From contig CAJCHN010000123.1 in assembly GCA_903970285.1 (NCBI GenBank), positions 1 through 61,797 on the forward strand: a stretch of DNA of 61,797 nt, written 5' to 3'. This stretch comes from Rhodanobacteraceae bacterium (GTDB lineage: Bacteria; Acidobacteriota; Terriglobia; Terriglobales; Acidobacteriaceae). The notes beneath the pieces were generated by a model that worked only from the letters and a program-made list of their open reading frames with translations, was not told where the DNA came from and searched no databases. Both the position numbers and the translations under genes were made by a program. Shown here piece after piece: positions 43,682-52,977 of this stretch (positions within the stretch are counted from its first letter, which is position 1; every line of letters begins with the position of its first letter).

Positions 43682-43713
43682 GGCGGCAGCTTCGGCTGCC
43701 GCCTTTCCTTTTT
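43682..43713 (+). terminator. Rho-independent terminator with UUCG tetraloop
   Basis: GGCGGCAGC, loop TTCG, GCTGCCGCC, then TTTCCTTTTT. The 9-bp GC-rich stem, stable tetraloop and T-run 20 nt after the receptor stop make this a clear intrinsic terminator. Confidence 0.92.
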
Positions 43714-43787
43714 CGGGAACCAGGAGCAGGAATGCCTGTAAGCATCTCCTTCAGCGACCGGAAGCAGCGATTCGGCCCGCAAAAGGG

Positions 43788-43816
43788 TTGAAAGAGCCAA
43801 TCTGCCGGCAATTAAA
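43788..43816 (+). promoter_or_regulatory. Possible sigma-70-type promoter for the downstream receptor
   Basis: TTGAAA (43788-43793), a 17-nt spacer and ATTAAA (43811-43816) lie 160 nt upstream of the next start and after the terminator. The -10 match is weak. The rest of this 314-nt gap shows nothing clear. Confidence 0.25.
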
Positions 43817-43975
43817 GCGTAGATGGAGTTAGGCTGGCCGCTCCGGCTGCCATACGGTTTCTTTTACCTCCGGATCCCATCGCGGAATGCTGTATCGAAA
43901 TGGTTGCAGGCGGAGTAATCTGCGAACGTTCCCTGTTGCGCCCCGCACCCCGGCCCTGTACCGCCAGGAGTTCCG

Positions 43976-46900
43976 ATGCGTCCGCTCCGCCGCCCAGAGT
44001 TGTTTGCGGCAATCTGGTCATCCCCTCTCCACCCGGTGCGGAGTCTCTGGGTGGCGTTCGCCATGGCTGCGACCGCACACGCTCAGGGACTTGCCGATGG
44101 AGCGATTTCGGGCATCGTGACCAGCACCGCGGGTGAGCCGCTGCCGCGGATTGCGGTGACTCTGCGTAGCCTGGATACCGGCCAGGAGCACGTCTCGCAG
44201 GCGCATGCCGACGGACGCTTCGTGCTGGTGCATCTGCCGCCGGGCGCGTACGAGCTCACCATCGAGGCAGCAGCGCTCAAGGCAAGCGCAGGCTTGCGAC
44301 TCGAAGTCGAGCCCGCCGAGATGCGGGAAGTTTCGGCCAGACTCCTCGGTCCAGGTGCGGTTCTGATGGAGCAGGCGAGCCCGGCTCCGGGAGCAAACAT
44401 CGGCGCCGAAGCGGACGAGAACGATGGAGGCCTGTCCAGCGCCCGCGGACTGGCTGCGACCGAGAGCGGCTCCGCCATGGACGGCGCCAGCACCCGCCAA
44501 ACCTTTGGCGATGTTCCGGTTGGAACCGGCAGCGAGGCGTCGCAGAATCCGGATGACGATCCTGACTCTGCCGAACGCACCACCGGCCCCAGCTACGGCC
44601 TGGGTCGCGGGCGCCACTCCGGCGTGGCTTACACGTTTGCGCAGGGCTCAGTGCGCGAGTTTCGCGTCGGCACCGGCAGCTACTCGGCGCAGCTCGGTAG
44701 CGCAGGCGGTGTGCTCACGGCGGTCAGCCGCGCGGGCGGTGACACTCTGCACGGAAGCGCGTTCTTCAACCTGCGATCCAGCGCGCTGGCTGCGAGAAGC
44801 CCGCTGTCGATTGCCTCCAGCTACAGCGCTGGAGTGGTGACTTCGGGCGAGGTAAAGCCGCACGATCTGCGGGAGAACTTCGGCGCAACCCTGGGCGGTC
44901 CGGCTCCCGGGCACAATCCGCATCTGCGCGAGCTGCGGTTCTTCGCCGCGGTCGATCTGCAGCGGCGCGGCTTTCCTGCGATCTCGTCGCCGGCCGATGC
45001 GACCTTCTTCAACCTGACCGCCATGCAAAGCGCGCTGCTGGCCAACCGCGGCGTCGCTTCTGACGGCATCAATGCGGCATTGAACTACCTCTCGTCGCTG
45101 ACCGGGCAGACGCCCCGGCGGGCCGACCAGGATATCGAGTTCGGCCGTCTGGACTGGCGGACCAGGCCGCGGCTCACACTGGGCATGGAGTACAACCGGG
45201 TGCGCTGGCACTCGCCGGCCGGCCTGCTGGAGGCGCCGGTGATCGCGCGCGCCAGGGACAGCCTGGGAAATGCCGCAGGCAGCGTAGATGAGGTACTGGC
45301 GCGCCTTTCACCGTACCTGGGCGTCCGGACACTGAGCGAAACCCGCCTGAGCTTCACCCGCGACCGGCAATATGAGACGCCCCAGACTCCGCTGCCGCAG
45401 GAGCCTGCGATCAGCCCCGGCGGCCTCGCGCCCGAGGTGGTGATTGCGCCCAACGGTTTCCTTTTCGGTACGCCAGCCGGGCTCACTCAGCGCGCGTACC
45501 CGGACGAGCAGCGCCTGGAAGCGGAAGAGAGCGTGACTCTGCTGCGCGGGCATCACATGCTCGAACTCGGAGCAACGTTCGCCTCCGTGCACGAGAGCGT
45601 CGCGACCCTGGCGAATGCGGCCGGAACCTTTCGCTACGACTCCGGCGCCACCGGAGGCTTCGCCGGGGGACTCGTCGACTTCATCACCGACTACACCTTC
45701 AACGTGAACACGCTGCCGAACGGCGGCTGCCCCAGCATCCATGCGGCGGACCACCTGTTCTGCTTCCGCACCTATACCCAGAGCTTTGGCGTGGATCATG
45801 TGGTCTTCTCCACGGGCGAGTGGACTGGCTTTGTGGAGGATGCCTGGCGTCCGAGCCGCCACCTCATCCTGCACGCCGGGCTGCGCTACGAATACACCCT
45901 GCTGCCGCTGCCGCAGCACCCGAACGCGGAGCTGGATGCGCTGTTCGGCGCACGCGGCGCGACCAGCGTTTTTCCGGAAGATCGCAACAACCTGGGCCCG
46001 CGCTTTTCCGCAGCCTTTGAGCCGCTGGGCCGAGGGCGGCTGCTGGTGCGGGTGGGGTATGGGGTCTTCTTCGGACGGCTGCCGGGTGCGACCATCCAGG
46101 CGGCGCTCTCTGAAACCGGCCAGGCCGCGTCAACGGTGAAGATCCGCATCCGGCCGAGCGCGATCACCGCCTGCCCGCAGATGCCGGCGAACGGCTTTGG
46201 CTATCCGTGCAGCTTCCCGGCGCAGCCGACCGGCGTGGTCGCACAGACAACGTCGGCGCTGGTCTTCGACCGTCGCTTCCGGCTGCCTGCGGTGCAGCAG
46301 GCCAGCCTCACGCTGGAGCGGCAGATTCGCCGCGGAACGACACTTTCGCTTGGATACGTGATGAACGAAGACCGGCAGCTGCCTACGTCGACCGACCTGA
46401 ACATCGCTGCTTCCGCCTCCCGCCGGATCTTCCAGTTGCAAGGCGGGACTGGCGGCTTGGGGGTGCGCGACGCCGAGACCTTTGTGCTGCCGGCTTATAC
46501 GGCGCGGGTCTCGCCGAGCTTCGGGCCGGTGACGGACGTGGTTTCGAACGCCAACGCGACCTACAACGGGCTGGTCGCGAAGCTTGATTCCAGGCTGCCG
46601 CGCGGCCTGCTGGTGCATGCGGAGTACACCTGGTCAAAGGCGATCGACTTCGGACAGAGCGGGTCGGCGACGCCGCGCACCGACGCGCAGCTTGACCCGT
46701 TCGCCGATGGATACGACAAGGGGCTCTCCTCGCTCGATGATCCGAGGACGTTTCGCGGGGAGGCGGTGTGGGCGCCGGGAGTCGTGACGGCGCGGCATGG
46801 CATCCGGCGCGCAACTAACGGCTGGACGCTTGCGGTGATTGAAGTGGCGCGCAGCGGACGGCCCTACAGTTACGACCTTTCGGGCGGGACGAACCTGCCC

Positions 46901-47275
46901 GGTGGACATGAGAGCGTGAATGGCTCGGGCGGCGCGCAGTATCTGCCAACGGTGGGACGCAACACGCTGCGGCTGCCGCCGCTGGTGAAGACGGACCTGC
47001 GGATTGCGCGGGGGTTCCGGGCGTGGAGAGAGGCGCGCGGAGTGGCTTCGGTGGAGGCCTTCAACCTGCTCAACCACCAGAGCGTGACTTCGGTGAATCA
47101 GCGGGCGTTCCTGGTGGGGACCGCGACGGGTGGAGTGACGCCTCTGGTGTTCCAGAGCGCGGCGGAGATTGCCCTCGAGGGCCTGAACACCACGGCGTTC
47201 GGCACGCCCACCGCGACCGGGAGCAGCCTGAGTCGCGAGCGGCAGGTGCAGCTTTCGCTGCGATTGACCTTCTGA
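43976..47275 (+). CDS. Divergent Oar-like TonB-dependent receptor
   Basis: A 1099-residue receptor-type outer-membrane protein with AGGAG 5 nt before ATG 43976. The signal peptide ends near MAATAHAQ. The regulatory-like sandwich (GAISGIVTSTAGEPLPRIAV) is followed by an acidic, Ala/Ser-rich linker (about 120-205) where the plug normally begins. The usual FLLDGxDNND text is reduced to SAMDGAST. Later plug text EFRVGTGSYSAQLGSAGG and GGDTLHGSAFFNLR is recognisable, and the barrel ends LQLSLRLTF-like (VQLSLRLTF). It may be a specialised or decaying copy of the receptor just upstream. Confidence 0.88.
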   Translation: MRPLRRPELFAAIWSSPLHPVRSLWVAFAMAATAHAQGLADGAISGIVTSTAGEPLPRIAVTLRSLDTGQEHVSQAHADGRFVLVHLPPGAYELTIEAAALKASAGLRLEVEPAEMREVSARLLGPGAVLMEQASPAPGANIGAEADENDGGLSSARGLAATESGSAMDGASTRQTFGDVPVGTGSEASQNPDDDPDSAERTTGPSYGLGRGRHSGVAYTFAQGSVREFRVGTGSYSAQLGSAGGVLTAVSRAGGDTLHGSAFFNLRSSALAARSPLSIASSYSAGVVTSGEVKPHDLRENFGATLGGPAPGHNPHLRELRFFAAVDLQRRGFPAISSPADATFFNLTAMQSALLANRGVASDGINAALNYLSSLTGQTPRRADQDIEFGRLDWRTRPRLTLGMEYNRVRWHSPAGLLEAPVIARARDSLGNAAGSVDEVLARLSPYLGVRTLSETRLSFTRDRQYETPQTPLPQEPAISPGGLAPEVVIAPNGFLFGTPAGLTQRAYPDEQRLEAEESVTLLRGHHMLELGATFASVHESVATLANAAGTFRYDSGATGGFAGGLVDFITDYTFNVNTLPNGGCPSIHAADHLFCFRTYTQSFGVDHVVFSTGEWTGFVEDAWRPSRHLILHAGLRYEYTLLPLPQHPNAELDALFGARGATSVFPEDRNNLGPRFSAAFEPLGRGRLLVRVGYGVFFGRLPGATIQAALSETGQAASTVKIRIRPSAITACPQMPANGFGYPCSFPAQPTGVVAQTTSALVFDRRFRLPAVQQASLTLERQIRRGTTLSLGYVMNEDRQLPTSTDLNIAASASRRIFQLQGGTGGLGVRDAETFVLPAYTARVSPSFGPVTDVVSNANATYNGLVAKLDSRLPRGLLVHAEYTWSKAIDFGQSGSATPRTDAQLDPFADGYDKGLSSLDDPRTFRGEAVWAPGVVTARHGIRRATNGWTLAVIEVARSGRPYSYDLSGGTNLPGGHESVNGSGGAQYLPTVGRNTLRLPPLVKTDLRIARGFRAWREARGVASVEAFNLLNHQSVTSVNQRAFLVGTATGGVTPLVFQSAAEIALEGLNTTAFGTPTATGSSLSRERQVQLSLRLTF

Positions 47276-47544
47276 CCCTCCCCCCTGCCATTTGTTGCCT
47301 AAGTTCATCAAAGCAGGTCCCTTAGGGGTGGTACACGATCTGCATTTGCACCAGGAGCCGTGCGGGACTGCCGGAGGGTTTCGCTGAGCGGCACTGACCC
47401 GACGGAAGCGGGATAGAACGTGGCGCGGCGGGAATTCTGAACCCGGTTATACACTCCATACACAGCCAGCACACCAAAACGTGGATCGAAGCCGATGCGC
47501 AGCGCCTATCCTGAAGAGACTCAACAGGAAGAAGGCACTTCAGC
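47276..47544. other. Intergenic region upstream of dnaB with the second copy of the shared 66-nt sequence
   Basis: No gene is seen here. Positions 47292-47357 match 9496-9561 without gaps (46 of 66). The last 15-20 nt before the dnaB ATG hold AGGAAGAAGG as its ribosome site. A C-rich run precedes the shared sequence, as at the other locus. Confidence 0.45.
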
Positions 47545-49998
47545 ATGGCATCCCTACCCCACCTCGTAAACGCCGACGACGACCACCGCCCCGCCTCGCT
47601 GCACGCCGAGCAGACCATCCTCGGCGCCATGCTCGTCGAGCCGCTCGCCATCGTTGACGCGACCATGCTGCTCAAGACCGACGACTTCTCGCTCGACTCG
47701 CACCGCAAGATCTACGAGGTCATGCTGCACCTCTCGGAGGTCGGCTACGCGGTCGACATCGTCACCGTTGCGGAAGACCTTCGCCGGCGCAAGCAGCTGG
47801 ATTCGATTGGCGGCATGGCCTATCTTGCCTCACTCTCGGAAGGCCTGCCGCGCAAGCTCTCCATTGAAAGCTACGTCCGCATCGTCCGCGACAAGTCCCT
47901 GATGCGGCAGCTCATGACCGTCTGCGACATGGGCATGATGGAAGCCTCCGACCAGTCGCTCGAAGCCATCGACGTGCTCAACAAGGTCGAGCACCGCATG
48001 ATGGAGATCTCCGAGCACGCCGTCACCGGCGGCTTCTCCGGCATCTCCGACATCGTTCGCGACTCCTTCGGCTCGATCGACAAGCTCTACGAGCAGGGCC
48101 GCGAGATCACCGGCCTCTCCACCCACTACGCCGCGTTCGACCGGATGACCAGCGGGCTGCAGGACTCCGAACTGATCATCATCGCGGCTCGTCCCAGTAT
48201 GGGAAAAGCGCAGCCTCTGACCGCGCAGATCTTGACACCATGTGGCTTCATCCCGATGGGCGACATCCTTTTGGGGACGAGGATCATTGGCTCGGATGGC
48301 AAGCCCCACCGAGTCACCGGGGTCTTCCCGCAGGGGATCATGAAGGTGTACACGGTCAATTTCTCGGACGGAACTTCCACCCAATGCACCCGGGATCACC
48401 TGTGGTGGACGCAGACGCGCAACGAACGCCGCAGAGGCATAGCCGGCTCGGTCAAGACGCTGGCTGACATCGAACACACCTTGCTGCGGAGTGATGGCGG
48501 CCGCCAGAACCATGTCATTCCTCTGCCCGACGCCATCGAGTACGAGCCGATGGGCCCGCTTTCCGTGGATCCGTACGTTCTCGGAGTGCTGCTCGGCGAC
48601 GGGTGCCTGTCGCAGAGTCACGGCAAGAACGCTGTGTTTGCGAACCCGGAAGAGGACGTCTTTGAAAGAGTTCAGCAGGCTTTGGACCCACTGGATGAAC
48701 TGGTACGGCTGGAGGACTCGATTACCTGTCTGGTGCGCAGGAAACAGGGAAACAATGAGCTGAGCGAAACGGCTAAAAAGCTTTCGGAGATGGGGGTCAT
48801 GGGGGCCTTGAGCTACGAGAGAGCTATCCCGCCGCATTATCTGAGGGCTTCGGTTCGAGACCGGAGACGTCTGCTTGCCGGACTGCTCGATACCGACGGG
48901 CATGTGAACAAGACCGGCAGAACGATCGAGTATTCGACGTCTTCCCCCGTTCTGGCCAGGCAGGTGACCGAACTTGCGCGGGGACTTGGCATGCGAGTTT
49001 CTCTGCGCGAGCGCATTCTGGCCTACTCTTCCAAGGGCGAGCGCATGCAGGGGCGGCGGAGTTACAGAGTACGGATTGATTGCGGCGAGTCGAACCCCGC
49101 TCTTTCTGCGAAGCACCGCCTCGCCTGGCAGAAAGCGCCCTCACGTGCCACCCACCGCGCGATCCTGTCGGTGGTGCCGGCGGGTGAGGCCGAGTGCCAG
49201 TGCATTCGCGTCGATGCTGCCGATCATTTGTATGTCACGGACAATTACATCCTGACGCACAATACTGCCTGGGCGATCAACATCGCGCAGAACGCCGCGG
49301 TGAAGGACGGCAAGGTGGTTGCGGTTTTTTCACTGGAAATGTCAAAGGAGTCGCTGCTCCGCCGCATGCTCGCCTCCGAGGCGATGGTGAACTCGCGCAA
49401 GATTCAAACCGGCTTCCTGCCGCGCGAAGATAAGGGCAAGCTGCTCGCAGGACTGGAACGCCTGATGGAATCCAAGCTCTTTGTCGATGACACGCCCGGC
49501 ATTACGCTGGCCGAGATGCGCGCCAAAGCCCGCCGTCTGAAGCAGCAGGAGGGCTCACTGGACCTGGTCGTGATCGACTACCTGCAGCTGATGACCGGCT
49601 CGACCGGCGCCAACCAGAAGAAGTTTGAAAACCGGACACAGGAGGTGTCAAGCGTCAGCCGCGGCCTGAAGGCGCTGGCCAAGGAGCTGAAAGTTCCGGT
49701 GGTGGCGCTCTCGCAACTCTCGCGCGGCTCCGAACAGCGCACCGGCGACAAGAAACCCCTGCTCTCCGACCTGCGCGAGTCCGGCTCGATCGAGCAGGAT
49801 GCCGACGTGGTCTGCTTCATCCACCGCGAGGAGTACTACGACCGTGAGAACGAGGACCTGAAGGGCAAGGCCGAGATCATCATCGCCAAGCAGCGCAACG
49901 GCCCCACCGGCTCGGTGCAACTCGCGTATCTGGCCGACTATACACGCTTCGAGAACCTCGATACCGCCCACGAAGGCATGGGCGGCGGAGATTTCTGA
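47545..49998 (+). CDS. dnaB: Replicative DNA helicase DnaB precursor containing an intein
   Basis: An 817-residue precursor; removing residues 222-573 leaves a 465-residue DnaB of normal length. The N-terminal domain (HAEQTILGAMLVEPLAIVD) and the RecA-like domain are intact: Walker A ARPSMGK-T (split by the intein after Lys221), VVAVFSLEMSKESLLRRM, Walker B LVVIDYLQLM, and the C-terminal DLRESGSIEQDADVVCFIHR. AGGAAG precedes the ATG at 47545. The hexameric helicase unwinds the replication fork, so splicing is required for ATP binding and probably for viability. The next gene is convergent, 19 nt away. Confidence 0.97.
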   Translation: MASLPHLVNADDDHRPASLHAEQTILGAMLVEPLAIVDATMLLKTDDFSLDSHRKIYEVMLHLSEVGYAVDIVTVAEDLRRRKQLDSIGGMAYLASLSEGLPRKLSIESYVRIVRDKSLMRQLMTVCDMGMMEASDQSLEAIDVLNKVEHRMMEISEHAVTGGFSGISDIVRDSFGSIDKLYEQGREITGLSTHYAAFDRMTSGLQDSELIIIAARPSMGKAQPLTAQILTPCGFIPMGDILLGTRIIGSDGKPHRVTGVFPQGIMKVYTVNFSDGTSTQCTRDHLWWTQTRNERRRGIAGSVKTLADIEHTLLRSDGGRQNHVIPLPDAIEYEPMGPLSVDPYVLGVLLGDGCLSQSHGKNAVFANPEEDVFERVQQALDPLDELVRLEDSITCLVRRKQGNNELSETAKKLSEMGVMGALSYERAIPPHYLRASVRDRRRLLAGLLDTDGHVNKTGRTIEYSTSSPVLARQVTELARGLGMRVSLRERILAYSSKGERMQGRRSYRVRIDCGESNPALSAKHRLAWQKAPSRATHRAILSVVPAGEAECQCIRVDAADHLYVTDNYILTHNTAWAINIAQNAAVKDGKVVAVFSLEMSKESLLRRMLASEAMVNSRKIQTGFLPREDKGKLLAGLERLMESKLFVDDTPGITLAEMRAKARRLKQQEGSLDLVVIDYLQLMTGSTGANQKKFENRTQEVSSVSRGLKALAKELKVPVVALSQLSRGSEQRTGDKKPLLSDLRESGSIEQDADVVCFIHREEYYDRENEDLKGKAEIIIAKQRNGPTGSVQLAYLADYTRFENLDTAHEGMGGGDF
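48208..49263 (+). other. DnaB intein, class 3 type, with LAGLIDADG homing endonuclease
   Basis: A 352-residue intein lies between Lys221 and Thr574 of the precursor, in the P-loop. Its first residue is Ala (AQPLTAQ), so it lacks the usual N-terminal Cys/Ser nucleophile. Block B reads TRDHLWW with Trp287 at the B:12 place. Block F has a CQCIRVDAADHLY sequence with Cys at the class 3 position. The C-terminus is ILTHN before Thr, giving Thr at G:5, then His and the terminal Asn. This Trp-Cys-Thr set defines class 3 inteins. Two LAGLIDADG motifs, LGVLLGDGCL and LAGLLDTDGHV, indicate a homing endonuclease. Confidence 0.93.
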
Positions 49999-50017
49999 GC
50001 GGCTGCAAGAACAAACG

Positions 50018-51367
50018 TCAGCGTCGCGGGCCGAACAGCTCGCGGATGCTCTCCACCGCGGCCGGCGGAAGCTTGGCGAGTGCACGCACGCTCGTGCTCT
50101 TCTGAGCCGCCGGATTGCCGGGGTATGGTGGATACAGCGGATCCACGGCCGCGATCGCCGCCACATTGACGTCCGGATAACTCTTCTTCAGCCCCGCGTT
50201 CACGCTGTCGATGAATTTGTTGGCGATCACCGCATACCCGGTGTTGGTGGGGTGAATTCCATCGAGCGAGAAGACGCCGCCCAGAAACGCTGTCGTTCCG
50301 GGGATGCCGTTCTCGACCAATCCATTCGCCGTCGTCTGCGCGAATAAGGCGTTGATGTCCACCAGGGTCGCGCCGACGGCGGTGGCGTTCTGCGCGATCA
50401 CCTGGTTGAAGGCAGTCACCTGCGCCTTCACCATGGCCTGCTCCGCAATCGAAAGCACGCCCGCATCGCTGATTGGCCCGGCCTGCTGGCCCGTGAGGAT
50501 GAGCGGAATCTCAGCCGTCCCGGTAGGATTTACCAGGTCACCGGGAACGATCCCCAGAACGGCGCTCAGCGTCGCCACCGGCAAGCCGGTCTCAAGCGAA
50601 GCCTCGCCGAGCACCTCGACCGCCGGCGTCAGATAAGGCACCGCCGTCACGTCGGGGATGTTGCCGATCACCAGGTGGGCGTTGGTATTCTCCTGCAGAT
50701 ACTCGATCAGCGTCTCGTACTGGGTGGTAAACGTCGTCAGCGGGGTCATGGAGGATGGCATTCCGGTCTCGTCCGCGACCAGAGCGTCGTTATTGCCGAT
50801 CCACAGGAAGATGGTCGTCGGGTTCGCCGCCGCGGCCTGCTGCGCCTGGCTGTACGCCCGGCCATAGCCGAATCCCGGATAGCCCAGCACAAGTTGATTC
50901 AACTGCTGCTGCCCGGTGCCCGGGTTCAGCAGCGGAACCGTGTTCAGGACGTCGGTCAGCAACGCTCCGGGAACGGCCACATTGGTGGGCTGGATGGAGA
51001 AATCGTCGCGCCCGGTGGTGGTGCCGGGCAGCGTTCCCAGCACCAGCGGGCTCAAGCTGACCAGCGTGATCTGGTTGGGAGCGCCCGGCGGCGCGATCAG
51101 CGGCAGCGTGATCGGAAACCCGACCTGCTGGGTCACTTGCGGAGCCCAGCCGTGGGGCTGAGCGGTGTCGATCAACGAGCCCGATTGAAACCCCGCGGTC
51201 AGCGAGTCGCCCAGGAAGTACACAGAAGAGAAATTACCCGCGTTCGCCTGTTGCGCCGCCGTGCGGCTCGCCTGCGGATTGGACGACGAACCGCTGGAGC
51301 AGGCGAAGAGCAGCGGGAGCAGTGTGCTGGCAGCTCCGGCAAAAAGTGAACGGTGATTCAGTTTCAT
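50018..51367 (-). CDS. SGNH/GDSL-family hydrolase, predicted lipoprotein
   Basis: A 449-residue lipid-anchored esterase. I chose ATG 51367 (GAGGGG about 9 nt upstream). The lipobox is LLPLLFAC. Block I is VYFLGDSLTAGF with the catalytic Ser, the GxND block is LWIGNNDAL, and the last block is SLDGIHPTNTGY with Asp and His. It is probably anchored in the outer or inner membrane facing the periplasm. The substrate (acyl ester on lipid, glycan or small molecule) is unknown. It is convergent with dnaB and divergent from alr. Confidence 0.9.
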   Translation of the reverse strand: MKLNHRSLFAGAASTLLPLLFACSSGSSSNPQASRTAAQQANAGNFSSVYFLGDSLTAGFQSGSLIDTAQPHGWAPQVTQQVGFPITLPLIAPPGAPNQITLVSLSPLVLGTLPGTTTGRDDFSIQPTNVAVPGALLTDVLNTVPLLNPGTGQQQLNQLVLGYPGFGYGRAYSQAQQAAAANPTTIFLWIGNNDALVADETGMPSSMTPLTTFTTQYETLIEYLQENTNAHLVIGNIPDVTAVPYLTPAVEVLGEASLETGLPVATLSAVLGIVPGDLVNPTGTAEIPLILTGQQAGPISDAGVLSIAEQAMVKAQVTAFNQVIAQNATAVGATLVDINALFAQTTANGLVENGIPGTTAFLGGVFSLDGIHPTNTGYAVIANKFIDSVNAGLKKSYPDVNVAAIAAVDPLYPPYPGNPAAQKSTSVRALAKLPPAAVESIRELFGPRR

Positions 51368-51528
51368 GGCGGACAACCCCTCATTTCGTGGCGACCGGCA
51401 TACCTGTTTCCGGGACGACGCTTTGTATCATACGCAACCTACGACAGGAAACCCGTGCCCTGCCTCCGCCGGGCCGAAGGTAGGATAAAGAGAGCAGTTC
51501 CGGGCAGACCCTAGGAGTGAAGGCGGCG

Positions 51529-52665
51529 TTGAACAACTGGATTGAACTCTCCGCCGAGCGGCTGACCGCCAACTTGCGCGTCATTCAGACGGTGGCAGGG
51601 CTCGATACGACTGTTCTCGCCGTCATCAAGGCGAACGCCTACGGACATGGCGCCGAGGACTGCGCGCCCATCCTGGTCCGCGCCGGAGCGACCTGGCTCG
51701 GGGTCACCTGCGCCAACGAAGGCGCGCGCGTCCGCCTCGCGCTCGCAGCCGCGGGGCTCACCGCCGAAATCCTTATCATGTCCGGCTTCCTGCCGGCGGA
51801 CGTCGCGGCCATTCACCAGCACAGCCTGACCCCGGTGGTCTGGAGCCAGGAGCACGTCGCCTGGCTCGCCGGCTATCCCGCAACCCGCGTCCATCTCGAG
51901 GTCGACACGGGCATGGGACGGCAGGGGGTCACGCCAGGACCGGAGCTCGACGCGCTGCTCGCTGAACTCGCCGCCGCCGGCCTGGTCGCCGACGGCATCT
52001 TCACCCATTTCTGCAGCTCCGAGGTGACCGGCTCACCGCTGACTCATCTGCAGCAGCAGCGCTTTTCCGGCGTCGTGGCCCAGGTGCAGGCAGCCGGCCT
52101 GTGCCCCACTTACCTGCACGCGGCAAACTCCTCCGCACTCGACAACCCGGAAGCTGCAGCCTGGTTGGCGCGCCTCGCGTCCCGCCTGGGCGCCCACCCC
52201 ATGGTTCGCACCGGCCTGTCGCTCTACGGCTATGCGCTGCCCATCGAGGGTGCTGTGACAGCGCGTCTGCGGCCGCTTCTACAGCCGGTGCTCACCTGGA
52301 AGGCTCACGTGCTGTCGGTCCGGTCGCTCGCCGCCGGCGACACCGTCGGCTATAACGCCATCTTCACGGCCGAACGGGAGATGCGCGTGGCGCTGCTGCC
52401 GGTCGGTTATGCCGACGGTCTTCGCCGCGAGCTCAGCGCAACCAACGCGAAGCCCGGCGGCTGGGTGATGCTCCATGGTGTTAGAGCGGCGATCCTCGGC
52501 CGGATTTCCATGAACCTGACCGTCGTCGACGTGACCGACATCCCCTCCGTCCAGGCTGGGGACGAGGCGATCGTGCTCGGCGACGGGATCACGGCCGACG
52601 ATCATGCGGCGCTCGCCCGCACCATCTCGTACGAGATCCTGTGCGGCATTCATCCCTGCGTCTGA
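51529..52665 (+). CDS. alr: Alanine racemase
   Basis: A PLP enzyme that makes D-alanine for peptidoglycan. I chose TTG 51529 (GAAGG 5 nt upstream, NNWIELSAERL as the family N-terminus); GTG 51517 overlaps the AGGAG sequence and is less likely. The 378-residue product has the PLP lysine in AVIKANAYGHG, HLEVDTGMGRQG, the catalytic Tyr region AGDTVGYNAIF, and the C-terminal GRISMNLTVVDVT. A 73-codon ORF and an oxidoreductase follow on the same strand. Confidence 0.96.
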   Translation: MNNWIELSAERLTANLRVIQTVAGLDTTVLAVIKANAYGHGAEDCAPILVRAGATWLGVTCANEGARVRLALAAAGLTAEILIMSGFLPADVAAIHQHSLTPVVWSQEHVAWLAGYPATRVHLEVDTGMGRQGVTPGPELDALLAELAAAGLVADGIFTHFCSSEVTGSPLTHLQQQRFSGVVAQVQAAGLCPTYLHAANSSALDNPEAAAWLARLASRLGAHPMVRTGLSLYGYALPIEGAVTARLRPLLQPVLTWKAHVLSVRSLAAGDTVGYNAIFTAEREMRVALLPVGYADGLRRELSATNAKPGGWVMLHGVRAAILGRISMNLTVVDVTDIPSVQAGDEAIVLGDGITADDHAALARTISYEILCGIHPCV

Positions 52666-52755
52666 TCGCCCCGGCGAGGGCTTGCGGCACGCGAAGGCAC
52701 GGACGCACCGGCGCCGGGGCAATCGAGCATCTCGCTTTGCTTTATCATCCGAAGT

Positions 52756-52977
52756 ATGGAAGCCCCGCAGACCCCCACCTCCGCCGCACGCCGCACCGAA
52801 GACATTGCGCTTGATCTGCTGAAGTTCGTCGCGGCCGCCGCCAACGTCGGCGGCAAGTCGACCGGTTCGACCGGCTTCGTTCCGCCCTCCGCCGCCAAGT
52901 CCGAAGACCAGGTGGAAACCCTGCTCAATCTTTATTCCCGCTGCCGCGAAGCCGTCGAATCGCCCCTCGAAAAATAG
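52756..52977 (+). CDS. Small protein of unknown function, coupled to the oxidoreductase gene
   Basis: A 73-residue protein: an N-terminal helix (TEDIALDLLKFVAAAANVG), a Gly/Ser-rich middle and a C-terminal amphipathic helix (DQVETLLNLYSRCREAVE). No signal or metal motif is seen. Its TAG overlaps the GTG of the next gene (TAGTG, 52975-52979), pointing to translational coupling. I do not recognise the family. Confidence 0.65.
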   Translation: MEAPQTPTSAARRTEDIALDLLKFVAAAANVGGKSTGSTGFVPPSAAKSEDQVETLLNLYSRCREAVESPLEK

